Below, piece after piece: positions 52,801 through 60,747 of a DNA stretch of 63,604 nt. The translations under genes were made by a program, and so were the position numbers. This DNA comes from an uncultured Muribaculaceae bacterium (GTDB lineage Bacteria > Bacteroidota > Bacteroidia > Bacteroidales > Muribaculaceae). The stretch is from assembly GCA_910583525.1 (NCBI GenBank), contig CAJTXL010000018.1:1-63604 (forward strand), read 5' to 3'. Numbering within the stretch: the stretch's first letter is position 1; each line of letters opens with the position of its first letter. The notes under the pieces were generated by a model. The model searched no databases, was not told the DNA's origin, and was given only the letters and a program-made list of their open reading frames with translations.

Positions 52801-53240
52801 CCGCTGAATGCCGACAAGGGAATGTCGATAGAAGTCCATTGTCCGGCCGGGGTGTCGGTGTTGTAGTCGTTGGCATATTTTTCGCCGCCGCTGAACAGCG
52901 CGAAACCGAAACGAACCTGGCTTACGCCGCCCGATGTCGGGGCATAGACGTCGGCGTGCATGTACTCCATGTCGTTGAGTTTGCGGCCTCCGAGGCTCAC
53001 TGCCACGTAGTCGCCCGAGAATTTGAGCACATTGTCGTTGCCGTTGATGGTGACGGTTTCCATCGTTGCGCCATGTTGGCGGTCCCATTTGGTGAAAGCC
53101 GTGTAGGCGTCGCTGAACGCCGATTTCACCTGGTCGGGGCTATGTGTCGGCGTGGGTGCCGATACCGTAGGCGCTTGTGCGTATGCAAGGGGCGCAAACG
53201 CCGCGAGTGCCATGGCCAATAATACTGATTTGATTTTCAT
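49869..53240 (-). CDS. Secreted GH5 glycanase with four tandem N-terminal modules
   Basis: This 1123-residue exported protein has a signal peptide to about residue 22. Four repeats of 150-165 residues follow, each opening with a Pro-rich hinge and a VKSxYSDAY-like block (VKSAFSDAYTAF, VRSCYSDAYDSY, VKSIYSDAYTPV, VKAFFSDAYPNL) and ending LDNVYFY-like. They look like beta-sandwich carbohydrate-binding modules. The GH5 barrel runs from about 740 to 1085 (MLGVNLSSASGGKVPG, VKLIRLPFR), with acid/base Glu near 869 (DLQNEPKV) and nucleophile Glu near 997 (LIGEFGVPYPE). The final tail (TYNLMGIEVDENYKG then GRKYLQK) resembles a surface-sorting tail. It is probably the endo-acting surface enzyme of the locus. 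Confidence 0.9.
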   Translation of the reverse strand: MKIKSVLLAMALAAFAPLAYAQAPTVSAPTPTHSPDQVKSAFSDAYTAFTKWDRQHGATMETVTINGNDNVLKFSGDYVAVSLGGRKLNDMEYMHADVYAPTSGGVSQVRFGFALFSGGEKYANDYNTDTPAGQWTSIDIPLSAFSGYDFSNTQVFRMTMTKTPGNTFYMDNVYFYTTKAPENTTPTLPAPKPTIDASKVRSCYSDAYDSYFNFDGYNNNGCQITSKEIAPGEHVLEVRDFRWAHFALGEVAGTTTVDLSNLDRVHFDVYVPQNNVTTAIQPGMYNVAAKKEAYSGKQTLKAGQWVSVDLKMQDFQNVGLSAVNNITFKDPAGKTGIVYLDNVYFYSENAIVGPEPPAPTLKPAPVPTNSAASVKSIYSDAYTPVCTMTNEGGNSGLTFEEVSTSDTDKAIMITGYNWIKLGVGSIDASDMTFLHIDVATPDGSDACASVQPVLVNGNTSFYTGSPELTKGMWTSLNIKLADFTAKGLDASAINEIRLKHSGTGSIAIDNIYFCTDEGAKGTTDAGWKDGNVNPPMPGLPPVAPVPTTDASDVKAFFSDAYPNLFGKFEVATYGEGKVEILDQAEGQQICRITNFNWVPVNLGQRDVSDKGYVHFDFYTPADDAVASINVGFQNWNAADGSAYETKDDQPYYRELQPGKWTSFDIPLTNFLNFDFETQMAVLRLRKGGSGKTLYADNVYFWGKPGEGGPGGPKLPDLRDWTAHELPPMDTPMLGVNLSSASGGKVPGTFGYDYMYPRLDDLAYFNYHKVKLIRLPFRAARFIEDIKNPEPDYANGSKSDVAAMKAVVAEAERMGIWVFLDAHDYAERTIDGTQYKIGEGEYTIERFAKMWGAIANEFKDYKNIWGYDLQNEPKVTAQVLLEAYQAAIDEIRKVDTNAQIIVEGTNWASAYEWIYGDRSDKQYPEYSTEVAWSYKQNSPWLLAKLKDPQNKIVFQAHGYFDADNSGTYQKAYSDVDYRKRFLPFLEWCKTNGAKGLIGEFGVPYPEHSTGDPRYLDLLDGALDLFREYQVCATYWCAGAMYESNSLSVQPDKSAYHGNYAVEKTTMKEVLSKYFTDWAKGSGVEGVSVAPATEGDGRTYNLMGIEVDENYKGFVIRNGRKYLQK

Positions 53241-53274
53241 GGGGTAAAATATTGAATGATGTTTAATGAGTCTT

Positions 53275-53287
53275 TAAGGTTCGTTTT
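53275..53287 (-). promoter_or_regulatory. 13-base leader motif, copy 2 (before GH5)
   Basis: This is identical to 49800-49812 and sits 35-47 bases before the GH5 start codon, in the 70-base gap after the acyltransferase gene. Confidence 0.4.
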
Positions 53288-53310
53288 ATGGCCGCAAGTT
53301 ATGCCGAATA

Positions 53311-54303
53311 TCATAGGCGCGATGCCATTATTCTATTTTTGAGTGCAACAATACGCTTGGCGGCGAAATTTGCCGTTTTGTCGTAGAGCAGCTTCAACAG
53401 AAGTCCCCCTGCGAGCACGAATGCGAAGCGTGCGCCCCATGAACCGGGAAAAAGGTTGAAGCCCCGCAGGACAAACACGGGTATTGTGTGCCACAGGTAA
53501 AGCCACATGGAGTTGGCGCTTAGATACTGCCAGAAACGCATCCCTACAGGGCGCTTTAACATGCCGGAGAGCATATAGAGTGCTACGGCGCATGTAATGC
53601 CGTAGGATATGTAGAGCGACGAGGGCGGATATTTCGATGCCTGCGGGTCGAAGCCGCTGTGGCCGATGCTCCATACGGCGATGGCGGCTGCCGATGCCGC
53701 CAATACCGTGGCGGCACATTTCTTGTCGGCCTTGCGGAGCGACAGCCCTACGCATGCTATGATGGAGTAGCCGCAGAGGTACAGCACATAGTCGCGGATG
53801 AAAAACGTAAGCGGCTCACGGCCTTCGGGGTCTATTGCGGCGCAGGCTATATTCTGCAATATGTATGCTGCGGCAAGAACGGGGAGAGTGCCTTTCGTGC
53901 CGAGACGGCGTACGGCCTTGTCGAGCAAGGGCATGACAAGAGCCATCATGAGGAACACACGCATTATCCATACGAAAGGTATGGCCGGCCAGTTCCAAAG
54001 CAGATATGAGCCGGCAATGATTTCGGGTGTCATCAGTTCCGACGGCACTATAGGCAGGAATGCCGACAGCACGAACAGGATAGTCAGAAACTGCGCCGTA
54101 GGTATGTAGATGCGCTTGAAGCGCCGCATGCAGTAGCGTCCGTAGCTGTCGGTGCCCTTGAGGCACATTGCCGACAGGAACACCATCAACGGAACATCGA
54201 AGGTGCGCGTCGCAGCCAGCCAAGACGGGGCGGAGGTGTGCGCTACAACCAAAAGCAGCAGCGCACACCCCCGCAGGAAGTCTATACGGAAATCCCGTGC
54301 CAT
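53311..54303 (-). CDS. Acyltransferase family 3 membrane protein inside the polysaccharide locus
   Basis: This 330-residue protein has about ten membrane helices. The family start RIDFLRGCALLLLVVAHTSA carries RxxA and the His position; a basic loop (RYCMRRFKRIYIP) and a late LYLWHTIPVFV follow. It resembles sugar O-acyltransferases. Such a gene is odd in a degradation locus, because backbone acetyl groups would need esterases and not transferases. Its start overlaps the stop of the upstream lipoprotein gene (TAATG), so it belongs to the operon. Confidence 0.85.
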   Translation of the reverse strand: MARDFRIDFLRGCALLLLVVAHTSAPSWLAATRTFDVPLMVFLSAMCLKGTDSYGRYCMRRFKRIYIPTAQFLTILFVLSAFLPIVPSELMTPEIIAGSYLLWNWPAIPFVWIMRVFLMMALVMPLLDKAVRRLGTKGTLPVLAAAYILQNIACAAIDPEGREPLTFFIRDYVLYLCGYSIIACVGLSLRKADKKCAATVLAASAAAIAVWSIGHSGFDPQASKYPPSSLYISYGITCAVALYMLSGMLKRPVGMRFWQYLSANSMWLYLWHTIPVFVLRGFNLFPGSWGARFAFVLAGGLLLKLLYDKTANFAAKRIVALKNRIMASRL

Positions 54304-55283
54304 TACATCATATTGTAGCGTTTGATGCTTATGACGCCTCCTGAAGTAGCTTTGAGGGAATTTATGTAGATGTAGGCTCTATATTTTCCGTCGGCGGTTT
54401 CGAGCCACATTCCGCCCTGGGTCTTCATGTTGACGCAGTAGTCGGGCATGCCGTCGAGGCGTATGGTCTCGAAGTCGAGGTCGTCGATATATGTGCCGTA
54501 GTCGGGTTCGTCGGTCAGATGGCCGTCGATTATGCCCCATTCCTTTCGCAGTTTTACGTCGCGGTTCATGGTTTCGGGTATCTCGAGGTTATCGAGCCAC
54601 TGCCGGTCGGCTGCCGGGGCCGCGAATGTGTGGCCGAACTCTATGCCCTGATTGATTTTGTTGCGCCACAGATAAACGAGGTCTATCTTCTCGGGCATCT
54701 CACGGGCTTCGGCAAGGGTGTAGGCCGCCATGTCTTCAAGCGAGATATAGCACCGTGCCTTGGTGAGCGTTATGTCGCGGCGCAGATATTGCTTGCAGAC
54801 GGTGTACGGGCCCATCGTCATGCTTACGGTCTGGCCGTCTTTTGCTTTTGCCGTGAATTTGAAGCTCACTTCTTTGCCGCGCGCCTCTTCGGGGATTTTG
54901 TAGTAGTACCGCAGCGATGCGGCGCATGTGTCGGTGTTGAACTTCACGACCGTCGACGAACCGTCGGTAACCGACGGTGTGCCTACGGCCACGGGGATAT
55001 CCATGCCCGACGAATTGGTGTGGTAGGAGTTGTGTTCGAGCCAAGTGCCTTCGTCACCGGGGATTGAAGCCTCTACTGTACAGCTTTCAAGGCTGCCCGT
55101 GCCGTAGGGCATTGCCATGGCATAGACGAAATACAGCTCGTTACCGACCACGTTCGGGCCTAAAGTCCGTTTGAGGCATTTGTTGTTGAGCGGACGTACG
55201 CCGTCGTTGTCGCTGTCGGAGCAGGCCGCGGCACCTATGCCGAGCGCGGCTATGAGCAATATGTTGAGAATTCTGCTTTTCAT
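54303..55283 (-). CDS. Surface lipoprotein after SusD (DUF4466-like)
   Basis: This 326-residue lipoprotein has lipobox Cys21 (GIGAAAC). It looks like two beta-rich domains, with a later LVYLWRNKINQGIEFGHTF block. It sits where SusE/SusF-type surface glycan-binding proteins occur. Family assignment to DUF4466 is a tentative recollection. Its start overlaps the preceding gene (ATGA), and its stop overlaps the acyltransferase start. Confidence 0.75.
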   Translation of the reverse strand: MKSRILNILLIAALGIGAAACSDSDNDGVRPLNNKCLKRTLGPNVVGNELYFVYAMAMPYGTGSLESCTVEASIPGDEGTWLEHNSYHTNSSGMDIPVAVGTPSVTDGSSTVVKFNTDTCAASLRYYYKIPEEARGKEVSFKFTAKAKDGQTVSMTMGPYTVCKQYLRRDITLTKARCYISLEDMAAYTLAEAREMPEKIDLVYLWRNKINQGIEFGHTFAAPAADRQWLDNLEIPETMNRDVKLRKEWGIIDGHLTDEPDYGTYIDDLDFETIRLDGMPDYCVNMKTQGGMWLETADGKYRAYIYINSLKATSGGVISIKRYNMM

Positions 55284-55711
55284 AATGAGGCTGGTTGTTG
55301 TACGGTGACGTATATTGTGTAGGTCTTGCGCACGCGGCGGCTACCCGACACGACGGTGTATTTGCGCGGATTGTCGAGGTCGGAGAAGTCCGTTAGGCCT
55401 TCGACCTTGGGTTCGAGCTTGGCATCGGTTACCAAGGAAAATTTGGGATAGAGATGTTTCAAGTCCGTGCCGAAAGCCACCGTGATGTCGATGGTGCATT
55501 TTTCGTTGTCGATGATGGCATCGCCTACTTTTACGGTCAGACGGTCGGTGCCGGTAAGGTCGAAGTTGCTTACGTAGCATTCGTCGCGGTCGGTTATCAG
55601 CAGGCCGTCGTCGTCGACGGGGTTGTCGTTGCAGGCAACGGCGCCTATTATGCAGGCAATGCCGAGCAGCATTGTCCTGATGATGTTGGTCAGATATATA
55701 CGGTAAATCAT
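55280..55711 (-). CDS. Small DUF5018-like lipoprotein
   Basis: This 143-residue lipoprotein has lipobox Cys27 (IIGAVAC) and one beta-sandwich domain (about 45-140): VSNFDLTGTDRLTVKVGD, then a pattern ending RKTYTIYVTV, typical of DUF5018-like Ig folds next to SusD. It is probably a surface glycan-binding or scaffold protein. It lies 19 bases after susD. Confidence 0.78.
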   Translation of the reverse strand: MIYRIYLTNIIRTMLLGIACIIGAVACNDNPVDDDGLLITDRDECYVSNFDLTGTDRLTVKVGDAIIDNEKCTIDITVAFGTDLKHLYPKFSLVTDAKLEPKVEGLTDFSDLDNPRKYTVVSGSRRVRKTYTIYVTVQQPASL

Positions 55712-55730
55712 CGGTATGATTGTCTAAAGG

Positions 55731-57653
55731 TTAACGCCAGGGTTTGTTTTGTGTGAGGTTGGAGTTCTTGTTTCGTTCCGATTCGGGTATCTGGAAAATG
55801 TAGCTCTGCTCATACTGCAGCGAGGGCGAGTTTACCCAATATTCGTTCTCCTGTGCCCCGAATATGTCGTACCACTTGTAGCCGTTGCTGCCCGGGCCGC
55901 CGTAGACATGTTCGAGACGGCGCCAACGGCGCAAATCCCACAGGCGGTGACCTTCGGCAAGCAGTTCGACTATGCGCTCCTGTTCGATGGCTTCGAAGAA
56001 GTTGTCGCGGTTGTTGCACTTTTCTGGTGCGAGAGCCGGCAGGTTGCCGCGGTGGCGTACGCGGTTGACAAGTTCTATGCTCCTTGTCGTGGGTCCTTGT
56101 AGCTCGTTGTCGGCCTCGGCATACATCAGGAACACGTCGGCAAGCCTGATTACGGGCCAGTTGAGGTCGCCGTCGGTGCGCTCCTGCCCGGCGTAGTTGC
56201 GGACGAATTTACGGAATACGTATCCTGTCGTCGAGAGGATGTTGTAGGTGGTGTAGTGGTTTTCGGTCAACTTGCCGTCGTCATCGACGGTGAATGTCGA
56301 CAGGGCACCTTCCCAGTTCTTGTATTCATATTGTGTAAGGCCGGTCTCTTTTAGCGACATCATGCCCATGCACTGTTCGTAGTCCCACATTATCGATGCT
56401 TTCATGCGGTAGTCGCGGTCGGCGTAGCTCTGCGGATTGAGTGTCGAGTTTGCGGCATTACGTGCGGCGTAGCTCGGAGTCATGCCTTTGAGCGGAGTGC
56501 AGAAGTCGCCGGTGACGGTGCTTTGGTAGCGGTCGGCTATGTTTGCACGCGGGTTTACCCACGATTGCGAGTACTGCACTGTTCGTCCGGCAAAGTCGCG
56601 CATAAGCTGTTCGCCCTGTCCTGTGCTTGTGCCACCGTGCTGGAATGTGAACACGTATTCCGGGTCGCCGTTGGCCGTGGGAAGGAAGAGGTAATAGTAG
56701 TTCGGCAGTTTTGCCGCTCCGCCGAGTTTTTTGACACGTCCCGAAAGGTCCTTGCCGTCGATGACGGTTCCGGCAGGCCATACTTCGGCAGGTCCGTCGC
56801 ACTCGCCGGGTTCGCCGCCGCGGAAAAGGTCAAGGCCGAAATCGTCGATTACCGAGCCGAAATCGGCTCTTGCGGCACCGTAAGCCCTTTTGGCTTCGGC
56901 TTCGCTTGGCGTGAAGGTGTCCAGTTCGGGCCATCCGTAGTGGTTCCAGCATGCCCAATAGAGGTTTATTTTTCCGCGCAGCGCTATTGCCGCCGGTTTG
57001 CTGTATCGGCCTATTGTAGTGGCCTTGTCGGGGAGCGCTGTCACCACTTCGTCAAGGTCTGATATCAGTTTCTTGTATATTTCGGCAATGGGAGTGCGCG
57101 AAATGTTCGCCACCTCGTCGTTGCTTTTCACGTTCCAGTCGATATAAGGAACGTCGCCCCACCATGTAATCAGGCGGAAATATACGAGCGCACGCAAGAG
57201 CTTACATTCGGCAATCACCGTTTCGAGGCGTTTGCGCTGCTCGTCAGAGCTTGCCGACGTGAGCATGTTTTCGACGTTCTCGATGGTGTAGTTGGCCTCG
57301 TTGACGGCCCCGTAGCAGTATTTGTACATGTTCTCGAACCATCCGCCGAATCCCCACGGCATGTAGTCCCAACGACCCATATAGGCGCGGCCGTTGTTGC
57401 CGTTGTTTGCAAGGAACGAGTTGCCGCGCATCTTCACGTATTCGCCCATGCCGTCGAGGTAGTAGTCGCGGTGGAAAAGGTAACGGGTGTCCGACATCAC
57501 ACCGGCGAGTGCCGACACGGCATCGTCTTCCGTCTTCCAGAATTTGTCTTTCGATAGCTGGTCGGTAGGCTCCTGGTCGAGCAGCCCGTCGCGGCATGAC
57601 CCTGCCGACATTGCGGCCAGCATCAGCATCGGTATTATATATTTGGTCTTCAT
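55731..57653 (-). CDS. susD: SusD/RagB-family surface glycan-binding lipoprotein
   Basis: This 640-residue lipoprotein has lipid Cys at 20 (AAMSAGSC), followed by DGLLDQEPTDQLSKDKFW, the typical SusD N-terminus. TPR-like helices hold EANYTIENVENML, then ECKLLRALVYFRLITWWGDVPYI, the family signature. The C-terminal half has VIRLADVFLMYAEADNEL and LLAEGHRLWDLRRWRRLEH. SusD lids the SusC transporter and captures oligosaccharides. ATG 57653 is used because it begins the signal peptide; the frame extends 27 bases further. It starts 13 bases after susC. Confidence 0.95.
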   Translation of the reverse strand: MKTKYIIPMLMLAAMSAGSCRDGLLDQEPTDQLSKDKFWKTEDDAVSALAGVMSDTRYLFHRDYYLDGMGEYVKMRGNSFLANNGNNGRAYMGRWDYMPWGFGGWFENMYKYCYGAVNEANYTIENVENMLTSASSDEQRKRLETVIAECKLLRALVYFRLITWWGDVPYIDWNVKSNDEVANISRTPIAEIYKKLISDLDEVVTALPDKATTIGRYSKPAAIALRGKINLYWACWNHYGWPELDTFTPSEAEAKRAYGAARADFGSVIDDFGLDLFRGGEPGECDGPAEVWPAGTVIDGKDLSGRVKKLGGAAKLPNYYYLFLPTANGDPEYVFTFQHGGTSTGQGEQLMRDFAGRTVQYSQSWVNPRANIADRYQSTVTGDFCTPLKGMTPSYAARNAANSTLNPQSYADRDYRMKASIMWDYEQCMGMMSLKETGLTQYEYKNWEGALSTFTVDDDGKLTENHYTTYNILSTTGYVFRKFVRNYAGQERTDGDLNWPVIRLADVFLMYAEADNELQGPTTRSIELVNRVRHRGNLPALAPEKCNNRDNFFEAIEQERIVELLAEGHRLWDLRRWRRLEHVYGGPGSNGYKWYDIFGAQENEYWVNSPSLQYEQSYIFQIPESERNKNSNLTQNKPWR

Positions 57654-57666
57654 TATGGGAGTCTTC

Positions 57667-60600
57667 TTAGAATGATACATTTATTCCGACTGTATATGTC
57701 TTTGTGGTGGGGTAGAGGTCGCCGGAATTTGCCGGTTTTTCGGGGTCGAGGCCTTCGTATTTTGTCAGTGTGACAAGGTTGTCGGCGCTGAAATACACGC
57801 GCAGGTCCTGAACCCAGAATTTCGTGGTGATTTTCCGTGGTACGGTATAGCCGAGCTGTATGTTTTTCAGCCTGAAATAATCCATGTTGCGCAGATGGAA
57901 CTCGTTCTCGGTTGCGTTTGTGGCATTGCCGCCGAGGCGTTCCCATTCACCGCCGCGGTTTTCCCACGACCATGGTTTGTAGAGATGGTCTTCGGTCGGG
58001 GTATAGCTCTGTGTTGGAAGGATGGTGGTGTTGTATTTTGTAATCCAGAAACCTCGGCGTCCGGCGCTTCCCTGCCACAGCATGGCAAAGTCGAAACCTC
58101 GCCATTCGGCCTTTACGTTGAGTGCGAAGTTGGTGGTAGGCGCGTCGCGCAGCGAGTTGGGGTCGGCCACTTTGTCGTTGCCGTCAAGAATGCCGTCGCC
58201 GTTGCGGTCGATGCGGATTATGTCGCCGGGCTTGGCGCCCTGGTCGGCATAGTCGTATGTATCCTGGAAGGTTTGGGCCAAAGAGCTTAGCGCAGGCATG
58301 TAGTATACGAAGTGGTAGGGCATGTTGAGGTATACATATCCTTTGTCGAGAAACTCGCCCCAACGTTCGAGGTTCATGCGGTTGTATGAAGCGTTGGCGT
58401 TGACCGAATAGGAGAATTCACCGGCCTTGTCGCGCCATGTCACGTTAGCCTCCACACCGCGGTTGCGCAGGTTTCCGAGGTTCGCTTTCGGGGCTTCATA
58501 GGCGCCGGTGAGGTGTATTGACATCTGCGAGTTCTGCAGCATGCCTTTCGTGAGGCGGTCGTAGTAGTCGAGTTCCGCCGACAGTCGTCCGCGCAGCAGG
58601 CTCAGGTCGAGGCCGACGTTGAACACCTGCGATTTTTCCCATGTCAGGGCGCGGTTGAGCATCTTGTTGTAGACGAAGCCTGATGCTATGGAGCCGTCGA
58701 ACATGTAGTTGTTTTGCGTCATGATTTCGCGTTGCTGATATGAGCCGACACCGCTGTTGTTGCCGAGGTGGCCATATGACACGCGTATTTTGGCGTTGTT
58801 GAGCCATTGGTCTACCAAGGGTTTGAGCCAAGGTTCTTCGCTGAGGCGCCATCCGAGCGAACCCGAGGGGAAGAAGCCGTAGCGGTGTCCCGGCAGGAAC
58901 TTCGAGCTGCCGTCGACGCGGAAATTGAACTCGGCGAGATAGCGGTCGTATGCGTTGTAGCTCGCACGGCCGATGAAAGAACGCAGCCCTTCACGCGACG
59001 ATGTGCCGGATGTGGTCTGTATGGTTGTGAGAGCCGAGTTGATTTCGCTCAGCGACGGATGGATGCGGTTCTGCCGGGCGGTCGTATTGTTGCGGTTGTA
59101 CCAATATTCCTCACTGTAAACGGCAAGGAGACGCATGTCGTGGTTTCCGCCGAAGTTGTGGTCGTAGCTCAGACGGAAGTTCATCAGGGTCTTGTAGCCG
59201 TTGTTGTTGCGGTCGGTCACGCCGGCGCTTGTGTTGACATACCACAGTTCTTTGTATTGGTCGCGCTGGAAGTCGTAGCTTTGCACGGGGTACGGAGCGT
59301 CTTTGTAGTATTGGTTATAGTAGCGCAGCGAGTAGTCGACGCGTGCGGTGAAGCCTTTGAAGGCGTTCCATTCGAGGAATGCCGTACCGTTAAGTTCCTG
59401 TCGTTTCTCCCGTTTTATAGAGTTGTTGTACACGCACAGCGGATTGAATGCTTCGGGCAGTTCGCCGTATGCCATCGGGCCGCCGTAGTGCCCTGTGGCC
59501 GGGTCGTAGGGATATATGCCCGAAACGGCGTTGCCTATGCGGTTGTCTTCGCCGTTGAAGCCGTTGCTTTGGCAGTATGAATATTTGCTCCAGCTGCCGT
59601 CCATCCTCATTCCCGTTTTGAGTTGTTTGAGAATGAGGTAGTCGAAGTTCATGCGTATGTTGTACCGGTCGTAGTCGTTGTTGATTTGCAGGCCTTTCTG
59701 CTTCATGTAGCCGAGCGAAGCGAAGAAGTTTACCTTTTCGCCGCCGCCTGTCGCCGACACGTTGTAGGTCTGAAGGCTGCCTGTGCGCATTATGTAGTCG
59801 AACCAGTCTGTGTTGGGGTAGCGCACCGGGTCTATCATGCCGAGCGCGAGCCATTGGTCGATTGTGCCTTCCTTGTAGTTCTGCTGCACACCGTTGGTGC
59901 CGGGGTTTGTCGCGGCCGAAATGCGGTGCAGGTTCAAGGATTCGGCATAGTCGCTTAGCAGGTCGTATGCCCGTGACGCTTTCTGCCAGCCGTATGAAGC
60001 GGCGAAGTTTATCCGTGTCGGTTTGTCCTTGCCTCCGCTTTTGGTCTTGATGAGTATAACACCGTTGGCGGCTCGCGAGCCGTAGACCGACGATGCCGTG
60101 GCGTCTTTCAGTACCGATATGCTCTCGATGTCGTTCATGTTGAGCCTGTTGATGTCTACGTCGGGCATGTCGTCGACCACTATCAGCGGCGATGCGTTGT
60201 TGATGGTGCCAAGGCCGCGGATAAGCAGCGATGCGCTGTTGTTTCCGGCCATGCCTGTGCTTTGGTTCACGGCAAGACCCGGGATAAGGCCCGACAGCGC
60301 CGATGAAACGTTGGGCACCGAGCGCGATGTCATGTCTTTGTCGACGGTGACCGAAGCCACCGAGCCGGTAAGGTTCACTTTCTTTTGTGTTCCGTAGCCG
60401 ACCACGACCACCTGGTCGAGGGTGACGGCGTTGGAGCGCATCTGTATGTCGATGTTGCTCCGTCCGTTTACTTTTACGTTCTGTGGGTCGAAGCCGACAT
60501 AGGAGAATTGCAGCGTGGCATTCTCGTCGGCCCGGATGCTGTATCGGCCGTCAAGGTCGGTGACGACGCCCGATTGCCGTCCTTTTACGGTGACCGACGC

Positions 60601-60720
60601 TCCTATCAGCGGTTCTTCGCTCTCGGAGTCTGTCACTATGCCGCTGACACTTATCTCCTTGGCGAAGCCTTGGAGGCAGACGACGGCGAGCACCGGCGTG
60701 ATTAGTGATTTCAGTTTCAT
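57667..60720 (-). CDS. susC: SusC/RagA-family TonB-dependent transporter
   Basis: This 1017-residue outer-membrane transporter has a signal peptide (LITPVLAVVCLQGFA). A carboxypeptidase-D-like domain follows (ISVSGIVTDSESEEPLIGAS to SYVGFDPQNV), then a TonB-box region (VTLDQVVVVGYGTQKK), a plug domain (residues 115-230, with LLIRGLGTINNASPLIVVDD) and a 22-strand barrel ending YTVGINVSF. It imports oligosaccharides captured by SusD using TonB energy. It starts only 27 bases after the regulator stop codon, so it may be read with it or from a promoter inside that gene. Confidence 0.96.
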   Translation of the reverse strand: MKLKSLITPVLAVVCLQGFAKEISVSGIVTDSESEEPLIGASVTVKGRQSGVVTDLDGRYSIRADENATLQFSYVGFDPQNVKVNGRSNIDIQMRSNAVTLDQVVVVGYGTQKKVNLTGSVASVTVDKDMTSRSVPNVSSALSGLIPGLAVNQSTGMAGNNSASLLIRGLGTINNASPLIVVDDMPDVDINRLNMNDIESISVLKDATASSVYGSRAANGVILIKTKSGGKDKPTRINFAASYGWQKASRAYDLLSDYAESLNLHRISAATNPGTNGVQQNYKEGTIDQWLALGMIDPVRYPNTDWFDYIMRTGSLQTYNVSATGGGEKVNFFASLGYMKQKGLQINNDYDRYNIRMNFDYLILKQLKTGMRMDGSWSKYSYCQSNGFNGEDNRIGNAVSGIYPYDPATGHYGGPMAYGELPEAFNPLCVYNNSIKREKRQELNGTAFLEWNAFKGFTARVDYSLRYYNQYYKDAPYPVQSYDFQRDQYKELWYVNTSAGVTDRNNNGYKTLMNFRLSYDHNFGGNHDMRLLAVYSEEYWYNRNNTTARQNRIHPSLSEINSALTTIQTTSGTSSREGLRSFIGRASYNAYDRYLAEFNFRVDGSSKFLPGHRYGFFPSGSLGWRLSEEPWLKPLVDQWLNNAKIRVSYGHLGNNSGVGSYQQREIMTQNNYMFDGSIASGFVYNKMLNRALTWEKSQVFNVGLDLSLLRGRLSAELDYYDRLTKGMLQNSQMSIHLTGAYEAPKANLGNLRNRGVEANVTWRDKAGEFSYSVNANASYNRMNLERWGEFLDKGYVYLNMPYHFVYYMPALSSLAQTFQDTYDYADQGAKPGDIIRIDRNGDGILDGNDKVADPNSLRDAPTTNFALNVKAEWRGFDFAMLWQGSAGRRGFWITKYNTTILPTQSYTPTEDHLYKPWSWENRGGEWERLGGNATNATENEFHLRNMDYFRLKNIQLGYTVPRKITTKFWVQDLRVYFSADNLVTLTKYEGLDPEKPANSGDLYPTTKTYTVGINVSF

Positions 60721-60747
60721 GCGATAGATTGGTGTTGGTTGGTATTT

